Made by a program: the position numbers and the translations under genes
Assembly: GCF_005503695.1 (NCBI RefSeq)
Contig: NZ_SCMU01000005.1
Location: 62,001-126,000, forward strand
Direction of reading: 5' to 3'
From: Sphingopyxis sp. 2PD
GTDB lineage: Bacteria; Pseudomonadota; Alphaproteobacteria; Sphingomonadales; Sphingomonadaceae
DNA: 64,000 nucleotides
Shown: positions 8,965-15,838 of the stretch, piece after piece
Layout of the letters: each line of letters begins with the position of its first letter
Numbering within the stretch: the stretch's first letter is position 1
Notes under the pieces: generated by a model
Database searches by the model: none
Seen by the model: only the letters and a program-made list of their open reading frames with translations
What the model was told of the DNA's origin: nothing

Positions 8965-9063
8965 GGCCGCGCAACATCGTTGCTCCTGCCGCGCCGACCA
9001 ATCGCTTATCTCTCCGATACCGGCTTCCTCCCCTCCTCTTCAGCCGGTCGATGGAGACACAAG

Positions 9064-9396
9064 ATGAAAAAGCTTCTGATCCTCGCCGCGCTGGCTGCCG
9101 TATCGGTGGGCCAGCCAGCCTTCGCCCAACCGGCGCCGCTCGCGAACCCGAGCGTCACCGTCCAGCATCGCGACCTTGACCTCAGCACCGAGGCCGGGGC
9201 CAAGAGCCTCGATCGCCGCATCTGGCGCGCCGTCGTCGAAGTGTGCGGAAGCGCACCCGATTACGACCTTCAAGGCAAGAATGACGTCCGCCAGTGCCGC
9301 GCCGACACGCGGCAGCTTGCCTCGGCACAGGCCGAACAGGTGATCGCCGACGCGGCCCGCCCGCAGATGATCCGGGTCTCGTCGATCCGGAAATAA
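9064..9396 (+). CDS. UrcA family protein
   Basis: A 110-residue exported protein. The signal peptide is MKKLLILAALAAVSVGQPAFAQ. The mature part has the UrcA pattern: a VQHRDLDLSTEAGAKSLDRRI segment cut here only by notation, followed by VCG and QCRADTRQLA with two Cys residues that could pair. UrcA proteins are common in Caulobacterales and Sphingomonadales; their biochemical role is not known. The ATG at 9064 follows GGAGACACAAG, giving a plausible ribosome site. It is divergent from a LysR gene that may control it, and ends at a strong hairpin at 9426-9469. Confidence 0.85.
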   Translation: MKKLLILAALAAVSVGQPAFAQPAPLANPSVTVQHRDLDLSTEAGAKSLDRRIWRAVVEVCGSAPDYDLQGKNDVRQCRADTRQLASAQAEQVIADAARPQMIRVSSIRK

Positions 9397-9425
9397 GCCG
9401 TCACAGCGGCATGATCGCATATCGC

Positions 9426-9469
9426 GGGCGTTGCCCCGCCACCCATTTTGCGGTGGCGGTGCGGCGCCC
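9426..9469. terminator. Hairpin between convergent genes
   Basis: Inner arms CCGCCACC (9436-9443) and GGTGGCGG (9452-9459) are perfectly complementary. Outer arms GGGCG (9426-9430) and CGCCC (9465-9469) extend the stem. It fills the gap between the UrcA gene and the convergent gene at 9473-9976. There is no strong T-run, so classification as a terminator is tentative. Confidence 0.5.
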
Positions 9470-9472
9470 GCG

Positions 9473-9976
9473 CTAGCTGACCAGCCCCTGCCCCGGCACC
9501 CAGCGCAGGTCGCAACTGCTCGTCTGCCCCAGCAGGATACGGCTCCACACCGCCTTGTCGGCGTCATTGCCCTTGATCCGCGGCTGGGCCAGCGGTCGCC
9601 GGTCGATGTACAGGCCGCTGATGAACGCGGTGAGCTGTTTGCCCTCGATCAGCCGCGACGCCTTCGAATAGATGGCATAGATTTGCGGCGTGTGGCCGCG
9701 ACGGACGACCGTTTGCGTCTTGTTCGATGCGACCGGCACGTCGCCCGCACCGGGTGCGGGCAGCCCGTTGTAATCGACGAAAATCCACTGCCCCGCGGGG
9801 CCGGAGATCAGCAGTTCGACCCCGCTCGCCCCCGCGCCATTGACCTCCGCCTTTTCGCCCGGTTCCAGCACGATCGTCGAATGGCGGGTACATATCTTCT
9901 GCCCCGTTGCAGACGATGCGGTTTGCGGAACGATCACGGCCAGCCCGATTGCGGCCAGCGAAATTGTGCGGTGCAT
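9473..9976 (-). CDS. Secreted protein of unknown function
   Basis: A 167-residue protein with an N-terminal signal peptide (MHRTISLAAIGLAVIVPQTASS, cleavage near residue 22-23). Two Cys residues, in QKICTRHS and TSSCDLRW, lie near the two ends of the mature protein and could form a disulphide. The middle is rich in beta-type sequence (GVELLISGPAGQWIFVDYNG). I do not recognise a family. It converges on the UrcA gene with the hairpin between. About 235 bp without a gene separates its start from the TbpB-like gene at 10212. A periplasmic or surface location is inferred. Confidence 0.7.
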   Translation of the reverse strand: MHRTISLAAIGLAVIVPQTASSATGQKICTRHSTIVLEPGEKAEVNGAGASGVELLISGPAGQWIFVDYNGLPAPGAGDVPVASNKTQTVVRRGHTPQIYAIYSKASRLIEGKQLTAFISGLYIDRRPLAQPRIKGNDADKAVWSRILLGQTSSCDLRWVPGQGLVS

Positions 9977-10211
9977 GCTGATAACCCTTCTGACCTCGTC
10001 GATGCTCTAGAGAGCACAGCAGAGGTCGCCATCCTCGGCGATGTACCGGTTCATGTGAAACCACGGGCTGGCGAAAAGTCCAAGGGCAGCCGTTTGAACT
10101 CGATTATTGGAAGATAAGCGCCGACCCTATATCCGCGGCAAGTCATCAGGCTTGACGATTCGAATAGTGCTTGAACATAGAACAATAGTTTTTATCGGAA
10201 CAGGGAATCGA

Positions 10212-11174
10212 ATGCCGAATAGGTTTGCGCGCAGCATTGCTTTTTTACCGCTATTGGGACTGACTTCAGCATGCGGCGGGGGTGGACCAAGCGACGGCAA
10301 CCCGCCGCCCGTGATCGTGGCGCCAACACCAGCACCCACGCCTACACCGACCCCAACGCCGCCGCCTGCCGTCTTCTATGACAGCGCGATCGCGTTCGAC
10401 CGCAACATGACTTTTCAGTCGCCCTACGTAGAAGTCAACTACCGTGAACGCCGGGACGTAGCGGCCCCGGCGCCCCAGCCGTTTCTTTATGACCGGGCGA
10501 CGGGTCAGTTCGACCTCTCTCCGGGTGCAGCGACGCTGAGCTGGAACGCGGATAAGAGTGCGACGATTCGGGCTGGCAACTCGTTCCGAGCCTATCCGTC
10601 GACGTCGCTTAGCGCTGCGCTTCCCAATGGCATTGCATTTTCGGAATGGAATGGCACCGAGGGCAACCTCATGAAGTGGGGCATTGTGCACGAGCAAGCC
10701 CGATATTTGGCCGGCGCCTCGGACTTCCACCGCTTGGTCGGTCCGGACCCAGAAGGTGGTTTTTCAAATCTGCTGCGATATCGATTTTTTGTGATCGGTA
10801 GCCGAACTCAAGATGCCGATCTGCCGACGTCCGGTTCATTCGATTATGCCGGCAGGGTTGTTTACTCACCCACGACAGCATTCACTCAATCAGTGGGCGA
10901 AGGTAATGAACAGGCCAGTCTGTCGATAGACCTCGCAAGCGGACGAGTTACCGGTCGCTGGAAGGTCGGCCCACATCTGTTCGATCTCGTCGGCACAGTA
11001 AGTCGCAGCGACACCCTGCGATTGAGCGGGACCATCAAAGATTTCAATGGTCTGTTTAACGGAAGCTTCACCGGCAACCTCTTTGGCCCGCAAGCGAAGG
11101 AGGCTGGCCTCGTCCTGCTAGCGAAGAGCGAAGATTTCGTAATCGGCGGCCAGTTTATGGGAGTCAGGCCTTAG
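10212..11174 (+). CDS. TbpB-like surface lipoprotein
   Basis: A 320-residue lipoprotein. The signal ends in LTSAC (Cys at 20), followed by a Gly-rich tether and a Thr-Pro repeat (about residues 36-52). The C-terminal part shows the pattern of transferrin-binding protein B-like beta domains: ASLSIDLASGRVTGRW, then LSGTIKDFNGLFNGSFTG, then GPQAKEAGLVLL near the end. Such proteins are often surface-exposed and exported by Slam in other Proteobacteria, but no Slam gene is in this window. The upstream 120 bp and much of the gene are visibly richer in A and T than neighbours, a possible sign of transfer. TTGACG near 10155 is a weak -35 candidate. Confidence 0.72.
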   Translation: MPNRFARSIAFLPLLGLTSACGGGGPSDGNPPPVIVAPTPAPTPTPTPTPPPAVFYDSAIAFDRNMTFQSPYVEVNYRERRDVAAPAPQPFLYDRATGQFDLSPGAATLSWNADKSATIRAGNSFRAYPSTSLSAALPNGIAFSEWNGTEGNLMKWGIVHEQARYLAGASDFHRLVGPDPEGGFSNLLRYRFFVIGSRTQDADLPTSGSFDYAGRVVYSPTTAFTQSVGEGNEQASLSIDLASGRVTGRWKVGPHLFDLVGTVSRSDTLRLSGTIKDFNGLFNGSFTGNLFGPQAKEAGLVLLAKSEDFVIGGQFMGVRP

Positions 11175-11248
11175 CTAGCCCGAATGCACCCCGACATTGA
11201 CACCGGGGCTGGCGCAAACGCCCCTTCCCCCCTATATGCGCGCGCATC

Positions 11249-12493
11249 ATGCAGATTCCCGGCCACATCGACCCCGTCACGACGGGCACCGTCCCCTTGC
11301 GCGGGGGCAACCGTATCGACCTCGTCGGGCTGAGCCGCGACGCGATCGGCGGGGTGCTGGTCGAGGCTGGGCTGGATGCAAAGGCCGCCAAGCTGCGCGC
11401 CAAGCAGATCTGGCACTGGATGTACCACCGCGGGGTCACCGATTTCGAGGCGATGACCGACATCGCCAAGGCGATGCGCCCGTGGCTGACCGACCGGTTC
11501 ATCATCGGCCGTCCGACGGTGCGCGAGGCGCAGGTGTCGAGCGACGGCACGCGCAAATGGCTGCTCGCCGCTGCTGACGGGCAGGAATATGAGATGGTCT
11601 TCATCCCCGACGCCGATCGGGGAACCCTCTGCGTGTCGAGCCAGGTCGGCTGTACGCTCAATTGCCGTTTCTGCCACACCGGCACGATGCGGCTCGTGCG
11701 AAATCTTGGCGCGGGCGAAATCGTCGGACAGGTGATGCTGGCGCGCGACGAGCTGGGCGAATGGCCCAAGGGGACGATGGCGGGCTTCGGCCCCGATCCA
11801 GAGGATGACGATGAAGAAGATGGCGGCCACTACACCGCCGACGGCCGCATCCTGACCAACATCGTGATGATGGGTATGGGCGAGCCGCTGTATAATTTCG
11901 ACGAGGTCAAGGGCGCGCTGAAGATCGTCATGGACGGCGACGGGCTGGCGCTGTCGCGCCGCCGCATCACCCTGTCGACCAGCGGCGTGGTGCCGATGAT
12001 GGCACGCGCGGGCGAAGAGATTGGCGTCAATCTCGCGGTATCCTTGCACGCGGTGTCGAAGGAGATCCGCGACGAGATCGTGCCGCTCAACCGCAAATAT
12101 GGGATCGACGAGCTGCTGAAAGCCTGCGCCGACTATCCCGGCGCGGGCAATTCGCGGCGGATCACCTTTGAATATGTGATGCTGAAGGACAAAAACGACA
12201 GCGACGATGATGCGCGCGAGCTTGTTCGGCTGATCCGCGAATATGGCCTGCATGCCAAGGTCAACCTGATCCCGTTCAACCCCTGGCCCGGAGCGATCTA
12301 TGAATGTTCATCGCCCGAGCGGGTCAAGGCGTTCAGCAACCTGATTTTCAAGGCCGGAATTTCGGCCCCGATCCGCACCCCGCGCGGGCGCGATATCATG
12401 GCGGCGTGCGGCCAGCTGAAAAGCGCCGCAACCAAGCCGACCCGCGCCGAACTCGACCGGATTGCGGAAGAGAAACAGGCGGCGTTGGGCTGA
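11249..12493 (+). CDS. rlmN: Dual-specificity 23S rRNA (A2503-C2) / tRNA (A37-C2) methyltransferase RlmN
   Basis: A 414-residue radical-SAM enzyme that methylates A2503 of 23S rRNA, and A37 of some tRNAs in species tested. The cluster-binding Cys residues are 135, 139 and 142 in [13 protein letters not shown]. The two mechanistic Cys residues are Cys128 (TLCVSSQ) and Cys387 (DIMAACGQL). SAM-binding MGMGEPLYN and the strand [10 protein letters not shown] are present. An acidic insertion at about residues 171-198 ([11 protein letters not shown]) lengthens the protein beyond the E. coli form. The ATG at 11249 has no clear Shine-Dalgarno sequence. Confidence 0.97.
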   Translation: MQIPGHIDPVTTGTVPLRGGNRIDLVGLSRDAIGGVLVEAGLDAKAAKLRAKQIWHWMYHRGVTDFEAMTDIAKAMRPWLTDRFIIGRPTVREAQVSSDGTRKWLLAAADGQEYEMVFIPDADRGTLCVSSQVGCTLNCRFCHTGTMRLVRNLGAGEIVGQVMLARDELGEWPKGTMAGFGPDPEDDDEEDGGHYTADGRILTNIVMMGMGEPLYNFDEVKGALKIVMDGDGLALSRRRITLSTSGVVPMMARAGEEIGVNLAVSLHAVSKEIRDEIVPLNRKYGIDELLKACADYPGAGNSRRITFEYVMLKDKNDSDDDARELVRLIREYGLHAKVNLIPFNPWPGAIYECSSPERVKAFSNLIFKAGISAPIRTPRGRDIMAACGQLKSAATKPTRAELDRIAEEKQAALG

Positions 12494-12550
12494 TCGCCCT
12501 TCGCTGCGCCAAGCGAACATCACGAAAATCCGAGCTTTTCCGCCACATTT

Positions 12551-12580
12551 TTGGCCGCGCTTTTGCACGTCCATTATATA
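12551..12580 (+). promoter_or_regulatory. Possible promoter of the beta-barrel gene
   Basis: TTGGCC (12551-12556) and TATATA (12575-12580) are spaced by 18 bp inside the AT-rich stretch at 12540-12650, the most AT-rich part of the 227-bp gap between rlmN and the gene at 12721. This would give an untranslated leader of about 130 bases. No other feature is seen in the gap apart from the ribosome site AGGA just before 12721. Confidence 0.3.
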
Positions 12581-12720
12581 CCGTGTGGTAAAAATAACAC
12601 AGGTAAGAAAATTGTCACATTCTGAACGATCCGTTCATTGAAGCGACAGCTGCGAACGCCATTTAGGCGGTGGACCGCGACCCAAAGGGCGTGGCCATGT
12701 AAAAGCAGAAGGAAAACAAA

Positions 12721-13179
12721 ATGAAGAAATTCGCAGTTGCAGCCGCTCTCCTGACGGCCATCGTTGCAACCCCCGCCATGGCAGCCGAAGGCGGCGAAGG
12801 CCGCGTCGAACTGCGCGGTGGCCTGATCACCGGCAACGGCATCGACGAAGGCACCATCGGCCTCGCCGCCGGTTATGACTTCGACCTTGGCTCGGCCGCG
12901 TTTGTCGGCGCCGAAGTTGCCGGCGACAAGGTACTGATCGACGGTGCGGACGTCCAGTTCTCGGCCGGCGGCCGCGTCGGCGCCAAGGTTGGCGCGAACG
13001 GCAAGGCCTATGTCACCGGTGGTTATACCTTCAGCGACATCGACGATCCCTATGTCGGCGCCGGTTACCAGCACAAGCTGGGCCAGAACATCTATGCCAA
13101 GGCCGAATATCGCCACCAGTTCATCAACAACTTCGGCGATTTCGACACCTTCGTCGCAGGCGTCGGCTTCGCTTTCTGA
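12721..13179 (+). CDS. Small outer-membrane beta-barrel protein
   Basis: A 152-residue protein with a textbook signal peptide (MKKFAVAAALLTAIVATPAMA). The mature part of about 130 residues alternates polar and hydrophobic positions and has repeated turns (GYDFDLGS, GGYTFSDIDD, AEYRHQF). It ends in aromatic Phe (AGVGFAF), the usual C-terminal signal of outer-membrane barrels. It belongs to the opacity/OmpA-like eight-strand type. A preferred ribosome site (AAGGAAAACAAA) and a strong terminator (13207-13240) suggest a highly expressed single-gene unit. Confidence 0.82.
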   Translation: MKKFAVAAALLTAIVATPAMAAEGGEGRVELRGGLITGNGIDEGTIGLAAGYDFDLGSAAFVGAEVAGDKVLIDGADVQFSAGGRVGAKVGANGKAYVTGGYTFSDIDDPYVGAGYQHKLGQNIYAKAEYRHQFINNFGDFDTFVAGVGFAF

Positions 13180-13206
13180 TTATTCGGAAGCGACATGCCA
13201 AAACGG

Positions 13207-13240
13207 GGAGGGGCGGCCTGCGGGTCGCCCCTTTTCTTTT
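13207..13240 (+). terminator. Rho-independent terminator after the beta-barrel gene
   Basis: A GC stem (GGGGCGGCC against GGGTCGCCCC, 13210-13231) is followed directly by CTTTTCTTTT. It lies about 30 bp after the stop codon of the gene at 12721-13179. Confidence 0.8.
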
Positions 13241-13319
13241 GAACGCCAGCTGCCGCTAACCCCGTGTTCAGTCGATATTTACCCCATTGCACTAGGGTCG
13301 TCGCCAACGGAGGATGGGG

Positions 13320-13724
13320 ATGAAGAATCTTGTTTTCGGTCTGATTGCAGGCGCGGCGCTCGGGGGCTGTTCGGCGGGCGGCGTGGCGGAAAAAACCTAC
13401 GCGATGCCCGCCGAGGACGCGCGGCGCATTTTGTTATCGGCCGATTTTGAGCGCGGCATTCTGCCCGGATGGTCGTTGCTGAAACCCCAGGTGCGGGTGA
13501 ACTACGAACAAACGCTGGAGTGGCAGGTTCTCGACGACAGCCAGAACGGCAGCGGCTGGTGGTGCCCGCTTGCAATCGAACCGGTGGGCGAAGACGGCAA
13601 GGCCAGCCGTGTGGTCAACCAGTGCGCCGGAATGATGTCGGCAGAGCGGAACCGGCATCTGGACGAGCTGGTCGATGCCGCGCTGACCGGCCGCGAACCG
13701 AAGTTCGAGCAAGCGGCGGGATAA
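13320..13724 (+). CDS. Small lipoprotein of unknown function
   Basis: A 134-residue protein with a short lipoprotein signal ([17 protein letters not shown], lipidation predicted at Cys17). The ATG at 13320 is preferred over the one at 13314 because GGAGG (13309-13313) is then six bases away. The mature region contains [14 protein letters not shown] and [13 protein letters not shown], and two further Cys residues that may pair. I do not recognise a family. It probably sits at the inner leaflet of the outer membrane. A YnfA-like gene follows after 40 bp and may share the transcript. Confidence 0.72.
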   Translation: MKNLVFGLIAGAALGGCSAGGVAEKTYAMPAEDARRILLSADFERGILPGWSLLKPQVRVNYEQTLEWQVLDDSQNGSGWWCPLAIEPVGEDGKASRVVNQCAGMMSAERNRHLDELVDAALTGREPKFEQAAG

Positions 13725-13764
13725 CACCCTTCCCTTTCGGCCGGCGCAGCGCCACGATCGGCGC

Positions 13765-14088
13765 ATGACCGCTCTTGCCTATATCGCCGCCGCGCTCGCC
13801 GAAATCGCGGGCTGCTTCGCCTTCTGGGCATGGCTCAGGCTCGACAAGCCAATTTGGTGGCTGGTTCCCGGCATGGCTTCGCTGGCGCTGTTCGCTTATC
13901 TGCTCACCCTGGTCGATGCCGAACATGCGGGGCGGACCTATGCGGCCTATGGCGGGGTCTATATCGTCGCGGCGCTGCTGTGGCTGTGGGTGGTTGAGGG
14001 CGCGAAGCCCGACCGATGGGACCTGATCGGCGCCGCGGTATGCCTCGGCGGCGCCGCGATCATCCTGTTCGGGCCGCGCGGCGGTTGA
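13765..14088 (+). CDS. YnfA/UPF0060 family membrane protein
   Basis: A 107-residue protein with four predicted membrane segments (about 3-22, 29-48, 58-77 and 85-103). Family hallmarks include [14 protein letters not shown] near the N-terminus and the central [18 protein letters not shown]. Length equals the usual 105-110. UPF0060 proteins resemble small multidrug resistance transporters, and efflux has been proposed for some members. Repeat R3 begins 8 bp after the stop codon and separates it from the convergent tesA. Confidence 0.93.
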   Translation: MTALAYIAAALAEIAGCFAFWAWLRLDKPIWWLVPGMASLALFAYLLTLVDAEHAGRTYAAYGGVYIVAALLWLWVVEGAKPDRWDLIGAAVCLGGAAIILFGPRGG

Positions 14089-14096
14089 GCCCTTGT

Positions 14097-14230
14097 TCCT
14101 CCCTGTGGCGAAGCCATGGGGAGGTGGCAGCGCGGAGCGCTGACGGAGGGGCTTTGGCGCTACCGTCGCGGCCCCTCCACCATCCGCTTCGCGGACGGTC
14201 CCCCTCCCCATGGCTTCGCCACAGGGAGGA
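14097..14230. repeat. Intergenic palindromic repeat R3
   Basis: The terminal 28 bases at 14097-14124 are perfectly complementary to 14203-14230, and further pairing (GAGGGGC with GCCCCTC) continues inward. It is nearly identical to R4 (15696-15831), 1.5 kb away and in the same orientation. It fills the gap between the convergent YnfA-like and tesA genes. A very stable RNA hairpin is expected from either strand. Confidence 0.92.
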
Positions 14231-14235
14231 TAGGC

Positions 14236-14955
14236 CTACCCCGCATCCGGCAGCGCCTGCTCCACCAGCGGCGCCAGCGCTTCCGCCACCACCGTTACCC
14301 CTTTTGCATTGGGGTGCAGATTGTCGCTCAGCATCAGCGTTTTGTCGGTGACAACATTGTCGAGGATGAAGGGATAGAAGCTCGCATCATATTTGGCGGC
14401 AAGTTCCGAATAGATCGGATTGAATTTCTTCGCATAATCGCTGCCAAGATTCGGTGCAGCCATCATGCCGGTCAGCAGCACCGGGATCTCGCGCTTTTTA
14501 AGCTCGGCGAGCATCGCGTCGAGGTTGGCGCGCGTCTGGTCGGGGCCGATGCCGCGCAGCATGTCGTTGCCGCCCAGTCCGAGCAGCACCAGCGCCGGCT
14601 TCACCTTGGCATTGTCGAGCACGTAGGTCAGCCGTTGACGCCCCGCCGCCGTCGTGTCGCCGGACACGCCCGCATTTTGTACCCGCGCGACAACGCTGTC
14701 TGCGGCCAGCGCGGCCTGCAGTTGCGGCGCCAAGCCCTCCTTCGGACCAAGCTGGTAGCCCGCATAAAGGCTGTCACCGAACGCGATGACGAGCGGCGCG
14801 TCGGCGGGGATTGCGGGGGACGCCTGGGCCGCTACCTTGTCGTTGGTCGAAGCCGCCGGGGTTTCCGCCGATCCGCACGCAGCAAGCGGTTGGCAAAGCG
14901 CCAGCGCGCAACCATATATGGCGTAAGAGCGCCATCCGGCCGTTCGTTTTTCCAA
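14236..14955 (-). CDS. TesA-type arylesterase / lysophospholipase (SGNH hydrolase)
   Basis: A 239-residue SGNH hydrolase. The nucleophile lies in block I (VIAFGDSLYAGYQL), the oxyanion Asn in LLGLGGNDMLRG, and the Asp/His pair in LSDNLHPNAKG. The N-terminus is a lipoprotein-type signal (CQPLAACGS), so it likely acts in the periplasm. No ATG is available before the signal; a TTG at 14955 follows AAGGAGAG at good spacing and is taken as the start. It is divergent from a YbbA-type ATPase, as tesA and ybbA are in E. coli. That supports the identity. Substrate range (lysophospholipids, thioesters, aryl esters) is known for the family only. Confidence 0.9.
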   Translation of the reverse strand: MEKRTAGWRSYAIYGCALALCQPLAACGSAETPAASTNDKVAAQASPAIPADAPLVIAFGDSLYAGYQLGPKEGLAPQLQAALAADSVVARVQNAGVSGDTTAAGRQRLTYVLDNAKVKPALVLLGLGGNDMLRGIGPDQTRANLDAMLAELKKREIPVLLTGMMAAPNLGSDYAKKFNPIYSELAAKYDASFYPFILDNVVTDKTLMLSDNLHPNAKGVTVVAEALAPLVEQALPDAG

Positions 14956-15006
14956 AGGGTTCTCTCCTTGCCCGACACTCGACCCCCTCAGGCCGCGGCG
15001 CCTGAT

Positions 15007-15678
15007 ATGGCGATCGCCGCCCATAATGTGACGCTGACGCTTGGCACCGACAAGTCCCCGGTGGAAATTTTGCGCGGCGTCGATCTGGAGGTACCGGCAG
15101 GGGCGTCGGTCGCGCTGCTCGGGCCGTCTGGTTCGGGCAAAAGCTCGCTGATGGCGGTGCTCGCCGGGCTGGAACGCGCCAATGGCGGCAGCATCCGCGT
15201 TGCGGGCCTCGATTTCGCCACGATGGACGAGGACGAGCTGGCGCGCGCGCGGCGCGGGCGGATCGGCATCGTGCTCCAGGCGTTCCACCTGCTGCCGACG
15301 ATGACCGCGCTGGAAAATGTCGCGGTGCCGCTGGAACTGGCGGGGATCGCCGACCCGTTCGGGCGCGCGGCGGCCGAACTCGAGGCCGTCGGGCTTGGCC
15401 ACCGCCTGACCCATTATCCGGCGCAGCTGTCGGGCGGCGAGCAGCAACGCGTCGCGATTGCGCGCGCGATGGCGAGCGAACCCGCGATCATCTTTGCCGA
15501 CGAGCCCACCGGCAACCTCGACACCGCGACGGGCCATGCGATCATCGATCTGATCTTCGCGCGCCGCGCAGCGCTCGGCGCGACCTTGCTGATCATCACC
15601 CATGACCCCGAACTCGCCGAACATTGCGACCGTGTTGTCGTGATGCACGATGGGCGGATCGAGGAGCGGACGGCGTGA
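15007..15678 (+). CDS. YbbA-type ABC transporter ATP-binding protein
   Basis: A 223-residue ATPase of the LolD/MacB-like group. Walker A is GPSGSGKS (residues 39-46), followed by the Q-loop VLQAFHLLPTMTALEN, the signature LSGGEQQRVAIARA, Walker B IIFADEPTGNLD and the switch HD in ITHDPELAEH. A TTG at 14968 with AAAGGG upstream is an alternative start adding 13 residues; it would overlap the control region of the divergent tesA. The partner permease follows at 15839, separated by repeat R4. Such YbbA-YbbP pairs lie by tesA in many Proteobacteria; their substrate is unsettled. Confidence 0.93.
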   Translation: MAIAAHNVTLTLGTDKSPVEILRGVDLEVPAGASVALLGPSGSGKSSLMAVLAGLERANGGSIRVAGLDFATMDEDELARARRGRIGIVLQAFHLLPTMTALENVAVPLELAGIADPFGRAAAELEAVGLGHRLTHYPAQLSGGEQQRVAIARAMASEPAIIFADEPTGNLDTATGHAIIDLIFARRAALGATLLIITHDPELAEHCDRVVVMHDGRIEERTA

Positions 15679-15695
15679 AGTCGAGGCTCACCAAA

Positions 15696-15831
15696 TCCTC
15701 CCTGTGGCGTAGCCATGGGGAGGTGGCAGCGGCGGAGCCGCTGACGGAGGGGCTTTGCCGCAATCGTCGCGGCCCCTCCACCATCTACTTCGCCGACGGT
15801 CCCCCTCCCCATCGCTTCGCGACAGGGAGGA
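15696..15831. repeat. Palindromic repeat R4 inside an operon
   Basis: A close copy of R3. The terminal arms (about 28 bases at each end) pair imperfectly. It is inserted between the YbbA-type ATPase gene and its permease gene, which would otherwise be adjacent. Its right terminus supplies GGGAGG at 15825-15830, which is spaced correctly for the permease ATG at 15839. Confidence 0.9.
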
Positions 15832-15838
15832 TCAGCTG

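Noticed and set aside
15755-15838. 5' extension of the YbbP-type permease through repeat R4
   Set aside because: The added residues are translated repeat sequence; the ATG at 15839 has a proper ribosome site.
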